Positions 28,845 to 38,725 of a stretch of DNA of 55,479 nucleotides are shown one piece after another. Made by a program: the position numbers and the translations under genes. Positions within the stretch are counted from its first letter, which is position 1, and every line of letters begins with the position of its first letter. Source of the stretch: Paulinella micropora (taxonomy: Eukaryota; Cercozoa; Imbricatea; Euglyphida); the NCBI GenBank assembly GCA_009731375.1, contig BJOX01000338.1:443901-499379 (forward strand), read 5' to 3'. The notes below the pieces were generated by a model. It saw nothing but the letters and a program-made list of their open reading frames with translations. It made no database searches and was not told the DNA's origin.

Positions 28845-29817
28845 ATCAAAGTAAATTATTAAATTAACTGTAGGACGGTCCCAATACATCTATTCTGTGA
28901 AAATTATAAAAACACAGACTTAAAACATAATAATATTACTTACTCTTACCCTCACTCTCTCCAAGAGGTTATGTCATGGTGGCTACCCGGCTTGCTAGGG
29001 CAAGTATGCATCAACTATATTACATACAGGGCAGCTCCCCCCAGTCAAGCTAGGCCTGGTCGACGAGAAGAGGATTAGGTCCTACGCACCCCCTATCCTA
29101 TGTTGAGTAACATTATGTATGTAACGCAAGTACGGTATGGTCATAATACACACATAATATTGATATATATATATATATATATATATGACGTCGTAAGTAG
29201 CCATAATATATAAAAATAAGATATATGATAATGTATCCATCTGTACTATCAAAAGGTATGATCAACTTGAACTATATGTATCCGGTAGTATGAATTTATA
29301 CATTTGACAGCGCTTCCCGTAGAGGGGTATAAAAAGAACATAAAATAATATAATATATGTATATGAACAAAGACACGATATCTGTAATTATCGGCCTGTC
29401 TGGTACATCCGGCTGGTCTGACGTACTTCCGTGTTGTTCCACACTCCCGTGTGGCACATTCACCGACCAGCCGGACTCTATGTTGGCTTCTTATAGATTT
29501 TTATGTATATAAGTGTATAGAGATAGAAGTTGAAACGAAGCGAGCAAAAGGGACGAGATCTACAATTAATTATTGCGATAATGGCCCTTATTTCAGGTTG
29601 AAAAACTGAAATGATAGTTAAATCGATTTGACAGCCTGAAAGAGTAGTTAAGTCTCAAAAATTGCTCATCCCATCATTCTGGGGCCTGTCACTCGCCACC
29701 GGGCCCACGTCGGCACTTGTCTATTCGCTCACATGTACAACTTATGTGTAATATGCGAGAAAATTATTGTATTGCTTACCCCGGGAATATAAACGAGGTT
29801 TAATATGATGAGCCTTA
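28845..29817 (-). other. Copia 3' non-coding region
   Basis: About 970 bp between the last pol fragment and the polypurine tract. It is AT-rich, with a TA run at 29163-29186 and no ORF recognised. Confidence 0.6.
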
Positions 29818-30383
29818 CTAATACGGGAATTGATCGGCTTTTATCCTGAATTTAGCGCAATTTTCCCTACTAAGCACAACGGAGATTCTTCCGGCCAGGT
29901 AATTGAATTTATCTACCGTGAAATGTATTTTGGTGAATACATCTGCGATATTTTCTTCCGTAGGGACCCGGAATAGTTTAACCTTTCCTTCCCTCACGAA
30001 TTGTGCTAGAAGCTCTATGTGCTTGGTCCTAGCTTCTCCTAGCCCTCTCTCCGATAACAATATCGTCCTTCGTTATCCTCGAAGAGAGGGGTAGGACCTT
30101 CAAGATTTATTCCGATATCCCGCAAAGTTTGTTGTAATGCGAGAAGTTCTCTGACTGCCTCATTAGCTGAGACTGTTTCCGACTCTAACGTAGATTGAGC
30201 TATTACGGATCGCAGTTTAGAAAACCATGAAATTGGTGTCCCGTTGAATAAATAGACGTATCCTGACCTTGATTTTCTCGAGTTTTTATCCCCCGCAAAA
30301 TCCGAGTCTACAAATCCAACTACTGGTTGTTCCGCGATAATCCTGTCTACATTAGCAAGCACTGGTACACTGAACATGTCCAT
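29818..30383 (-). pseudogene. Copia RNase H domain and C-terminal end, two frames
   Basis: The upper fragment (30383-30039) carries GFVDSDFAGDKNSRKSRSGY, the first Asp region of copia RNase H, then QSTLESETVSANEA (Glu region) and LFEDNEG (Asp region). The lower fragment (30060-29818), in another frame, has RTKHIELLAQFVREG and TEENIADVFTK, the usual copia C-terminal motif. A frame break near 30060 separates them. Confidence 0.85.
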
Positions 30384-30486
30384 TCCGGGTATTGTGGGCT
30401 TCTCAATGATATCATCGATTGCATTGACCGCAGCGCAAGATTCTAAGTTGGGTTTCCAGGATTCCGGTGTTTTAGGAACCGAGAAA

Positions 30487-31716
30487 TTAGTTTCCAGTAA
30501 CTTCCGTAAATTCCGATCCCCTCTCCTGAAAAATAGTGCTCGCGGGCCACAAGAACATTCGGTGCACCATAGCGTAAGATATCTCCGGGTTAGGGACTTG
30601 AGACTTCGCTGCTATGCTCAAAGGGCATATGAGGAGTGGCCGACTGTGCACGGCCAAAAATATGAGCATTCCTATGAGGCATCTAAGGTCATAGCGTAAT
30701 AGGCGATGGTCCTTCTTCCAAGGGGCGGGGTTATCGGAAGTGAATGGCGTTTTAGCCGGTATCTCCTTCATATAACCCAACTCCTCTAAAATCAACAGCT
30801 CATACTTACGCTGATGCAAAGCAATCCCCTTTTCAGTCTGGATGATCTGGATATTTTTGAATTCAGTAGCCTTGCCTAGGTCCTTGCACCGAAAGCCTCT
30901 CTTTTCAAACAGTTTCACCATCCTGGCGTGTTTTTCTTGAGATGCGGCGTGACAGCTATCATCAACATGAAAAGACACCAGTTGGGTAGTTTGTGGACTA
31001 ATCCCATGTTTTACGAAAGAGGCCCTGTCTAACGTGAGTGGCTTGAATTCGTGTTCCGTAATGAGCTCCCCAGACAGCACGTCGTACCAAAGACGGCCTG
31101 CCTCCGGATGTCCGTATAGGGCCCTCTTCAGAAGCCAGACATAGTCTGCCGTCTGAAATTCTGCCAGCGGTTTGACATATATGTCATATGGGAGATTCGC
31201 GTGCAAGTAAGCGGTCGTGAAATCAATCAGCCGTAAGTCTATTCCGAAAAAGGCTGCATAGGCTACCATGAGCAAAATGGTCCTGTGCTGGGCAGTAGGG
31301 GAGTAAGTCTTTTTAGGGTTGTACTGAGCGTAAGCTTTCAGGAGGTCCCCTCTTAGGGTTATCCGGGCTTTATGGAATTCATCCGCAGTACCTTGTTGTT
31401 TTACAGTGTCCATCCATTTTATAGGAATGATTGGTGTGCCCGACATTTTCGCTACGCTCACTTTTCGCCAAACAAACGCCTTTAGTTCTTTGAGCTGTTC
31501 GAATTCTTTCTGTCTAGCTTGTTTACGGTCTTTTGGTTTGTGTACTACGGGGAATTCCGGGAATTTCTCACTTACGAGGCAATACTCCGCCCGATTTTCC
31601 TCCCGGGCACATACCGCGACATGAGCCCTCGCGCTTTTTCCCGTGATAATGTTTTCACTCGAAATTTCTGCCTGTTCGTGTGATCTCCATTCCGGTTTAT
31701 GCGCTGCTCTCTGCAC
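30487..31716 (-). pseudogene. Copia reverse transcriptase
   Basis: 410-codon open stretch. It has the copia RT start (KWMDTVKQQGTADEFHKARI), DFTTAYLHANLPYDIYVKPL, LLKRALYGHPEAGRLWYD and a catalytic box reading FHVDDSCHA. Most copia elements have YVDD, so the first position is His here. The connection domain (ALHQRKYELLILEELGY) follows, and the frame is lost before RNase H. Confidence 0.85.
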
Positions 31717-31764
31717 CTCTACCTCTCCCTCTCCCCCTCGGCAAATGCAAATTCTGAGGTGACC

Positions 31765-32088
31765 TCAACCCCGTTGAGATGGTTTTGTGTTGGTCGATAA
31801 GGGTGGTGGTGCGGATATGGCTTTTTGCTCACGAGATTTGGGTATTGGTTCTGTCTGTTGCGGGACTTTGGCGTATTTGATGATTTCTGTGTCTAATATC
31901 TTATCTGTGACGCCATCGTCAAACATGACACTATGCGCGGGAAAGCGTTTAGATTTACGGGTAACAGGAACAGGCGGGGCTGTTGTTGTCCCCCGTCGTA
32001 TCGCCGTCTCCCATTTGTCCCCGTAAATTAATCTAGCCCACTGCTCCCCGAAAGCCCTTGCCGGTATTTCCACGTACGTTCCGGACAA
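31765..32088 (-). pseudogene. Copia integrase-RT linker fragment
   Basis: Open frame of 108 codons rich in Pro, Lys and Ser, between the integrase fragment and the RT fragment. It has no domain, and fits the variable linker after copia integrase. Confidence 0.5.
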
Positions 32089-32263
32089 TTGTCATTTTTC
32101 TTTGGGCTTACGCCCCCTTCTTGCTTTCTTTATCTCCCCTTGCTCATCACTCGGCTGGGCAACTTTGGGACTCGGAGGCTCTAAGGGGGCGGGCTCGTGC
32201 TCACGAACCGGTCCCTCTTCTGCCTCACTATCCTCGTCAGTTTGCGGAGCGTGGAGTGACTCA

Positions 32264-33470
32264 TCAGGGGGATTCCTGAGTAAGGATCGGAGCGGGAGGG
32301 ATACTTCCTACCGGGGGACCTCCTCCCCCTGCCGGAATCTCCCCTCCCGGGTCCTCCCCTGAAACGGTTCCTTGATCTTCTGGGGTCATTTGTTGCGATA
32401 GGGGAGGGGGGGGGGGGGGCTGTTGCCAATCAACAGAAAACATCTCACCCTCAACATCATCTCTTTCGAGAGACTTGGATGCCCCCCTCTTTCCCAGCCT
32501 GCAAACGTCAAAGATAACATCACGGACATTACCGAATATTTTCCTCGCGACCGGATCGTATACGCGATAATACCCGTTGTTTCTTTCATACCCGAGAAAT
32601 AAAACTTTTCTCCCCCTCTCACCTGTTCCCCTCTTTGCGTCTACTTTCATGTACGCCAAACATCCAATAGGGCGCAATTGACGCAAAAGGGGTTTTCTCT
32701 TATGAACAACTTCATAAGGAGATTTCCCCTTAAAAGGGCCGCGGGCAAGGGGTAAGAGTTTTCCAAAATAAGTGGAAGCTTTCTCCGTCTCAGTCCACAT
32801 GGACTCAGGAAGATCGGCGTCGCTAAGAACCGCCCTTGCGGGTCCGCCGCACGTCTGGTGGGCTCGTTCTATTTTAGCAACCACCTGTTTCTCCCCCGTC
32901 GGAGCCTCAAGGAGGACTGGTTGATTTGTATCAATCCAAGTCTGAAACTCCTTGTACTTACCATATTCCTGGTCACAAGTCAAGAATTTCACTTTTCTTC
33001 CTGTATGCCGTTCGAAGAAGGCAACGGCCTTAAGGAAGCATGTGAAAAACTCATTCTTATGTCTCAGATAATAGTCTAACTCAAACCCAGATGCAAGAAA
33101 TTTGACGGTGAACTAAGTACTTTTTCCCGTCCCACGATAAGGTATTCCACCAACCCTGAGTATCCATTGATATGTGGACCCCAGGATGGCGTTCTACCGC
33201 ATGGTGGTTGTCTTTGAAATGGGGCACTCTCTTTATCTTATTCTTTAAGCACCACTCGCATCTCATTACTCGTTCCCTCCACTCCCTCCCCACTATCTTT
33301 ACTCCCATATAGTTGGCCATTCGTTCCATGGCTTTTACCCCTCTGTGCTTACACATACGATGGAACACAGTGGCATATATGTTTTCATGATAGTGAGGAC
33401 GAACGACAGGACATAAAGCTTTACTACCTAGCGCTTTATCTCCCTTACTCTCAGCCCTCATCTTTTTCAT
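32264..33470 (-). pseudogene. Copia integrase, two frames
   Basis: The upper fragment (33470-33081) has the zinc-binding end (VFHRMCKHRGVKAMER ... MRCEWCLKNK) and the first core Asp (HISMDTQG). The frame breaks near 33100. The lower fragment (32992-32264) continues with FLTCDQEYGKYKEFQTW, then ERAHQTCGGPARAVLSDADL and the copia GKSPYEVVHKRKP and GYERNNGYYRVYDP blocks. Pro- and Gly-rich low-complexity sequence follows. Confidence 0.85.
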
Positions 33471-33473
33471 GAT

Positions 33474-34090
33474 CTATCTCAGTAGAGTAGGGTACGTATC
33501 TATTAGGTACGTCACATCGCCAACCACAAATACACGGTGACAACAAACAGTACACGTCATGATATGTAGGTGGGTTGGTTTTCTGAGAAAGATGAGAGGT
33601 GGGTTGTCAAGCTTGTCCCCCCGAGTTCGACGTGTCATCATCGTCGGACTTGTGACGGAGGGCGTAGTAGTAGAGGGACCTGTGGGCTCATACCACTCGT
33701 TAGGATTGAGAGGTGGGGTGCCCGGGGCATCAAACACCGTCAAGTGGTTTGGGAGTGCTCTCCCTCTAGCCACGATTTGGTCTTCCGTAATAAGAATGGG
33801 CTTTCTGAGCACTATCACTTGATTGTTTTGGTGTATGACGGCAAAACCCTTACGAACCCATGCCGAAGTAGCCACTAACCCGTATTTTAGGTGCGGGTTG
33901 TAGGTAGTGTGGGCATCAAGGACATTGACTTCTTCCCCATGAGCTCCCGACAGATTCATTAAAACCTTCCCTTTGTACTCGGTTCTAATGCTCCCTTTTG
34001 CTATGCGGAATTTCTGTGGAGCCCTCTTAAGACTGACAAACGTAGACCTATCTGGAGACTGTGTTTCGCTTGCACCACTATCGTACCCAC
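33474..34090 (-). pseudogene. Copia aspartic protease region
   Basis: The DSGAS active-site motif is encoded at 34081-34067 and opens a frame that continues through KFRIAKGSIRTEYKG and LKYGLVATSAWVRKG, typical of copia protease, to the stop at 33474. The preceding ORF (34350-34078) ends in another frame right at the motif. Confidence 0.8.
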
Positions 34091-34815
34091 ACTATATTGC
34101 TGCTGTCAGTTTTGTGGTCAGAGTTATTGTCCAGCAACATGAGAGAGCATTCAGAGTGTGGTTTGTCTTGTTCGAGGAATGAAGTGGTGGTGTCTGTGTC
34201 TGATGGACTTTGGGGCTCGTCTTCTTCCGGAGGTGTCACTCCACCCAACACCGCCTCGAGATCCTCTACCTCCTTTACCATGTAAGGGAAAGATGAAACG
34301 ATGCCTCGTGCAAACGGGTTGTTATGTTTGGTAGCAAAGTAAGGACGCAATCATGCATGGCATAATATAATTCTGTATAGAATTCGTCATATTCTCCCTC
34401 CTGGCTCGTAATCAACCCATCTGTCACTGTTCTACTCTTAAGCCCCTGATTGAGAGCAGTAACCAACCGTTGTATTTCTTCAATGGGGGGTAGTCCTCCA
34501 CCTCTTAACACTCGTTTTCCGTCCCTTACCCAAACGTTACTATCCTCAGCACTACCTGGCTCTCCTTCTTCCATGACCACAGGAGGTCCAAATAAAGATG
34601 ATGAGGACGTATTAGGTAGTACAGTGGTAGGTTGAGAAGACGACGTGTGAGTCAAAGTTGGTACAGACAAAGGAGGTACAGACAATCCACCCCCTACTGC
34701 TCCCCCTACCCCTACTCCTACTCCCCCTACTCCTACTTCTCCTACTCCTACTCCTACTCCCCCTGCTCCTACTCCCCCTACTCCTTCCCCTATTTCTCCC
34801 ACTCCTTCTGTGGAT

Positions 34816-34876
<61 letters not shown>

Positions 34877-35816
34877 AAGTAGTAGATGTGCGAAGAGATG
34901 TAGTTGTGTTGCTGGATTGAGCAGGGTTGATGCTTTCTCTCCACAAAGTGATGTGTGTAAACAAAGTGGCGGGTTCGTAATACATAGCATCATGGGGAGG
35001 GAGCAATCCTAAGTTCAGTTTTTCCCTGTACTTACTCAATATCTCCCCTCTCTTCCTTTCTTGATCAGCATGAAGCGAACAAAAGTCATGGTCTATCAGT
35101 CTAGCAGCACACTTCCCACCTTGCACCCCTTCCTCGCCGCCCCCAATCTCCACGAGCACCTAACCCCTGTATCTGGCACTGTCGCCTCACACTGCTTGCT
35201 GCTTGTGACATGACAGTCAACTACACGTACTGGTCTACCGTGGAGGTTGAGGGGTGGGCCACCTACTTCTCGTAACTTGACTGGGTTGTATTTTTTCACG
35301 AGTAATTTTACGTACCCTACCCTTGTACGTCTGAGGGCCCAATTCCCTTCCAAATGTATGATTTGGTTTAGGGGAGTTGGGTCGCCAGCCATATCAAGGG
35401 TGGTCAAAAACTTATTCTCGTGAAGGGGTGGAATAGTGGAGCGAGTGTGTGCGGAGTCGTTTTGTGTAGATGATGCATGTCCTTTCTGCTCTCCTCCACG
35501 CACACTACCCTCAACACCTCCACCCCCTCTACTTCTTGCGCCAGGTGGCTTAGATGCGTGAGATAAAAGTGGCATGGGGGTGTTGGCTGAAGATGGGGGG
35601 TGGTCTTCCTCCACATACATACCACTATCATCTTCTCTTTCTCTCCCCATGATCATAATGGCAATGTGGTGGAATCCACCACATCTCACCATCCACTTCT
35701 GAATCTTCTTCAGACTCAGAAGGAGACTGGTTAGTTGGGGGTTCATCTTCTTCTTCACTTTCAGAGTGAGAGGGTGAGTTAGAGGAGTCGGATGATTCAG
35801 CGTTTAGGCTTATCAT
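34078..35816 (-). pseudogene. Copia gag-pol intermediate region, several frames
   Basis: Open stretches 35816-35628, 35758-35096, 35159-34275 and 34350-34078 overlap in different frames. They hold an acidic Ser/Glu stretch, a Cys-rich segment split between two frames near 35120 (CEATVPDTGVRC, then KCAARLIDHDFCSLH), and a Thr run from TAG/GTA repeats (34819-34877). Its role is unknown. Zinc binding is a guess from the Cys/His spacing. Confidence 0.5.
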
Positions 35817-35888
35817 TTTCTTCTTTTTAATGAAGTCTGCTGCTTTCAGCTTTCGTCTCTCTCCTGTGCTGCCTTCCTTCTTCTTCTT

Positions 35889-37289
35889 CTATGCTCCTTC
35901 CTCTTCTTTCTTCTTGTGTCTGTCTGTCTTCTCACTCTGACTGTCCTCTCTCTTCTCCTTCCCACGCAACTTCTCAGAGACCCTAGTTCTCCTTCTTATG
36001 AGGCATTTCAAGGGACCGTGTCCGTCCTTGGGACAGTCCTTGAGCTGACATCTGACAGAAAGCAATCTTATGGTCAGGGGACAGACAGTTCCACAAATAC
36101 TGTCCTCCCCCTCACCATAAGCCTGTGGTAACTTGCTCTTCTTCTTGCCCTGAGCTATTCCTGCTACTGTGTTGATAGTGATAGGGTCGCTCTTAGAGCT
36201 ACCAGATTCATAGAGTTTACGCATTCTAGTTTCTGATACGTTGCTCTGAGCTAGCTGCTCTACTACCTTGATAAATTCAGGCAGCTTGGGCCTTTGAGTA
36301 GGTAAGAGAGGACACCAAGTGTTACGATAGTAGGCTTGATAGACAGGTAGGTGTTATAATTTCTTCATGATCATGCCTGTCTTCATCATCTCTGGTATCA
36401 CTCCCATCGTCTTCTCCTGTGTTTTGATAGACGTGAGATAGTCAGCTAGCCAGCTACTCACCTCACTAACCTTCTTAGGGTACGAATGGCATAGCTTTTC
36501 CTGGTCCTCTTCAAACCTTATGAGGTCAAGACCTCCATAATGTTTTTTGAGGGCGAGGAAACACTTTACACCGTCCGTATCCCCCTGCCTCATTATAGTC
36601 ATCACCTTCCTATCGTGAGCACATGATTGAAGTAGAAAAGCATAGAGCAATCTGTTTAGCTTAGCTTCTTTCTCTCTCATGTAATATCTGGCTCCCAATT
36701 GTAATGCAAATAGCGGCGACGGTTTACTCCCCCACGTCAACACTGGTATTTTGGATTTTTGATCCGTAGGTATAGCAGTGGCGGTGGCAGACTCTGAGGC
36801 AGTTCTTGCACTTACAGTTTCTTGACCCTCTTCTTTCTTTCCCTTGTCTTTCTCCTCTACCTTTACTACTGTCTCCTCTTCGTCCTCTTCGTCCTCTTCG
36901 TCTCCCTCTTCCTTTGTAGGTGATTTGAAGGGTGCATCTGAAGGAGATTCAGGTCGTGCAGGTAGTTGTATAGGTTTGGCTAAGGGATGAGTCTCAAAGC
37001 CCGGAATTATGGAAAGGATTTCTGGGTGTGTGACACCTATAACTGATGTAAAGATGTACTCAAACAACTCCCATTCTTTTCCATGATTGAACTTTGGAGG
37101 CTCTAGCCTCATTTTTACTAAGTCAGAACCTTGATACGCCATATTGTTCGGGCGTACCAAGGGCGGAAGGTAGGAGGGAGGCTCGACTACCAATGTTGCT
37201 TTCTCTGTGGCCCGGGTAGAGAAGCGAGATGGAGTTACGAAATGGTTAGTTATACTAGCGACTAGGTGGCAGCCTTCCGCACAGTCCAC
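35889..37289 (-). CDS. Copia gag-like protein, two fragments
   Basis: The main ORF (37289-36354, 312 codons) has the gag-like block SCAHDRKVMTIMRQGDTDGV, then CFLALKKHYGG and YLTSIKTQEKTMG, with an acidic Glu/Asp linker in the middle. A second ORF (36224-35889) carries a Cys-rich, Lys/Arg-rich end (CPLTIRLLSVRCQLKDCPKD) that may be the nucleic-acid-binding end, though a normal CCHC knuckle is not seen. The stop between them breaks the reading. Confidence 0.65.
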
Positions 37290-37430
37290 TTAGTGTAACT
37301 GGTGGTAGCCTTCCGCACACACACCAGACTGGTGGTAGCCTTCCGCATACACACCAGATTTGAATATTTGGTGACGGCCTTCCGCACGTACACCTGTTTG
37401 TATTTTCGGTGGCAGCCTTCCGCACGCCCC
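37261..37430 (-). repeat. Five repeats of a GGTGGCAGCCTTCCGCAC motif in copia leader
   Basis: The motif recurs at about 37265, 37301, 37331, 37371 and 37412 at 30-41-bp spacing, just inside the 5' LTR and overlapping the start of the gag ORF. Read on the minus strand in one frame it gives repeated CGRLPP. Confidence 0.8.
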
Positions 37431-37495
37431 GATAGTACGTAATAAGTGAATAAAGTCTACTAGACCTACCGTTCACGCTACAAGGCTCTATAACC

Positions 37496-37671
37496 TGTGA
37501 GACTAACTTAATAATCTGCCGTATACTTGCTGTGTCCTACAGTAGATATTTTATTGAGAAAAGGGCGCCAGGGGACGGCCCGATTATATACTACGTAATG
37601 GCTCTAACGACACACATTACATATGCCGGCCCATACTGACTATCCGGTTAATTATATTAATAGGTCTAACA
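37496..37671 (-). repeat. Copia 5' LTR
   Basis: Pairs with 28645-28834. It should hold the promoter and the start of the genomic RNA by analogy with other LTRs. The primer-site-like GGTTATAGAGCC lies at 37495-37484. Confidence 0.85.
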
Positions 37672-37703
37672 GTGACTCGATATTTAATAATATAAACGTC
37701 TAT

Positions 37704-37939
37704 TGTAGGCATCACCCCCCGGATAGCCGGTAAAAATACCTTTTCCTGGTGACAGGTGCACCAGCTTGTTTTTCAGTATTATTTGTCCGGATTGGACCTG
37801 ATGCCATTTTATTCCTGGTCTGTTGCCGTTTTCCTTTTTGGCTTCACTGAGCTAATACAACGAGACATCATTCTCATTCTTGAGGACTGTGTTTGGTTGT
37901 ATTACCGACTTTTTACGAGCTATCGTTGGGGGCATTACA
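37704..37939 (+). repeat. Gypsy 5' LTR
   Basis: Nearly identical to 48077-48312: one C indel, one A indel and a C/A change. It is followed by TTTGGAGTCCACATCA, the likely primer-binding region, though the tRNA is not identified. Confidence 0.93.
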
Positions 37940-38725
37940 TTTGGAGTCCACATCACTAGGGTGATTTCTTTCTGCTTTGCCACACAGGCAACAGAGTGAA
38001 TTTTCACTGACCTGTCTCACACGGGGACGTCAGACGAAAACAAATACTCCAACACAGCTCCCTCATAACTCTTTCACAAAACAAATAATTTGATTGGTCT
38101 CAAGCAGGTGTCTCGTACCCTCTAGCCCAATCAGTATCTGTGTGCTCACAAGGAGACATCAGATACAAACTCTCTGTCGTTCTTGCTGTTCTCACACAGA
38201 GACCAAGAAGAAGGAGGTGGACAGAAGAGTGAAGGAACACACACAAAACACAAACAAGCATAGGGACAGGAGCACAACACTCTACCCTTCTAGTTTGTGC
38301 ATTTATCTGCATTATCTCACACATACGTCAGAGTATTTTTGCAAATCTCTGATCGTTTTCTAAAGGTAGGTCTGAGAACCTATCCGACCGACTGTCGACT
38401 TCTCAAGGAGAGCTTTTCTAGCTTCTCTATTACTATCTGTGTGTAGGTCCAAGTGCCTCATACTAGATACAATATAGAAAAGAAGGAGGAGAAAGTAATC
38501 TGAGTAAGGAGAACAAGAAATCGGAGAAAGTCTCAAAGACTATTTTTCTCAAACAAAAACAAACATACAAACAGTGTTTCATAGAGGACAGGGAATCTTA
38601 TCCTACCCTCTCTATTAGTTTCTCTCTTCACTAGTCAATCGACTGAAGGAGGAACAGAACACAAACGAACAAAAACCAAACATAGGAGCTGACACTGTCC
38701 TCCTGTTGATCACTACTACGACATC
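37940..38725 (+). other. Gypsy 5' leader
   Basis: 786 bp between the LTR and the first ATG of gag. Only short ORFs are present, none recognised. Confidence 0.7.

Larger units (their letters stand above)
28645..37671 (-). mobile_element. Ty1/copia LTR retrotransposon, decayed
   Basis: LTRs of about 190 and 176 bp, starting TGTTAGACC and ending TTAGTCTCACA when read on the minus strand. A CCAGGGGGAG polypurine tract abuts the 3' LTR, and a GGTTATAGAGCC primer-site-like sequence (compare the common TGGTATCAGAGC) follows the 5' LTR. Flanking 5-mers GTGAA and GTGAC suggest a target duplication with one change. The order gag, protease, integrase, RT, RNase H is that of Ty1/copia. The LTRs differ by indels and the coding region has many frame breaks, so the copy is old. 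Confidence 0.88.

Noticed and set aside
34819-34877. Functional Thr-rich domain in the copia element
   Set aside because: A GTA trinucleotide expansion within a region already broken by frameshifts.
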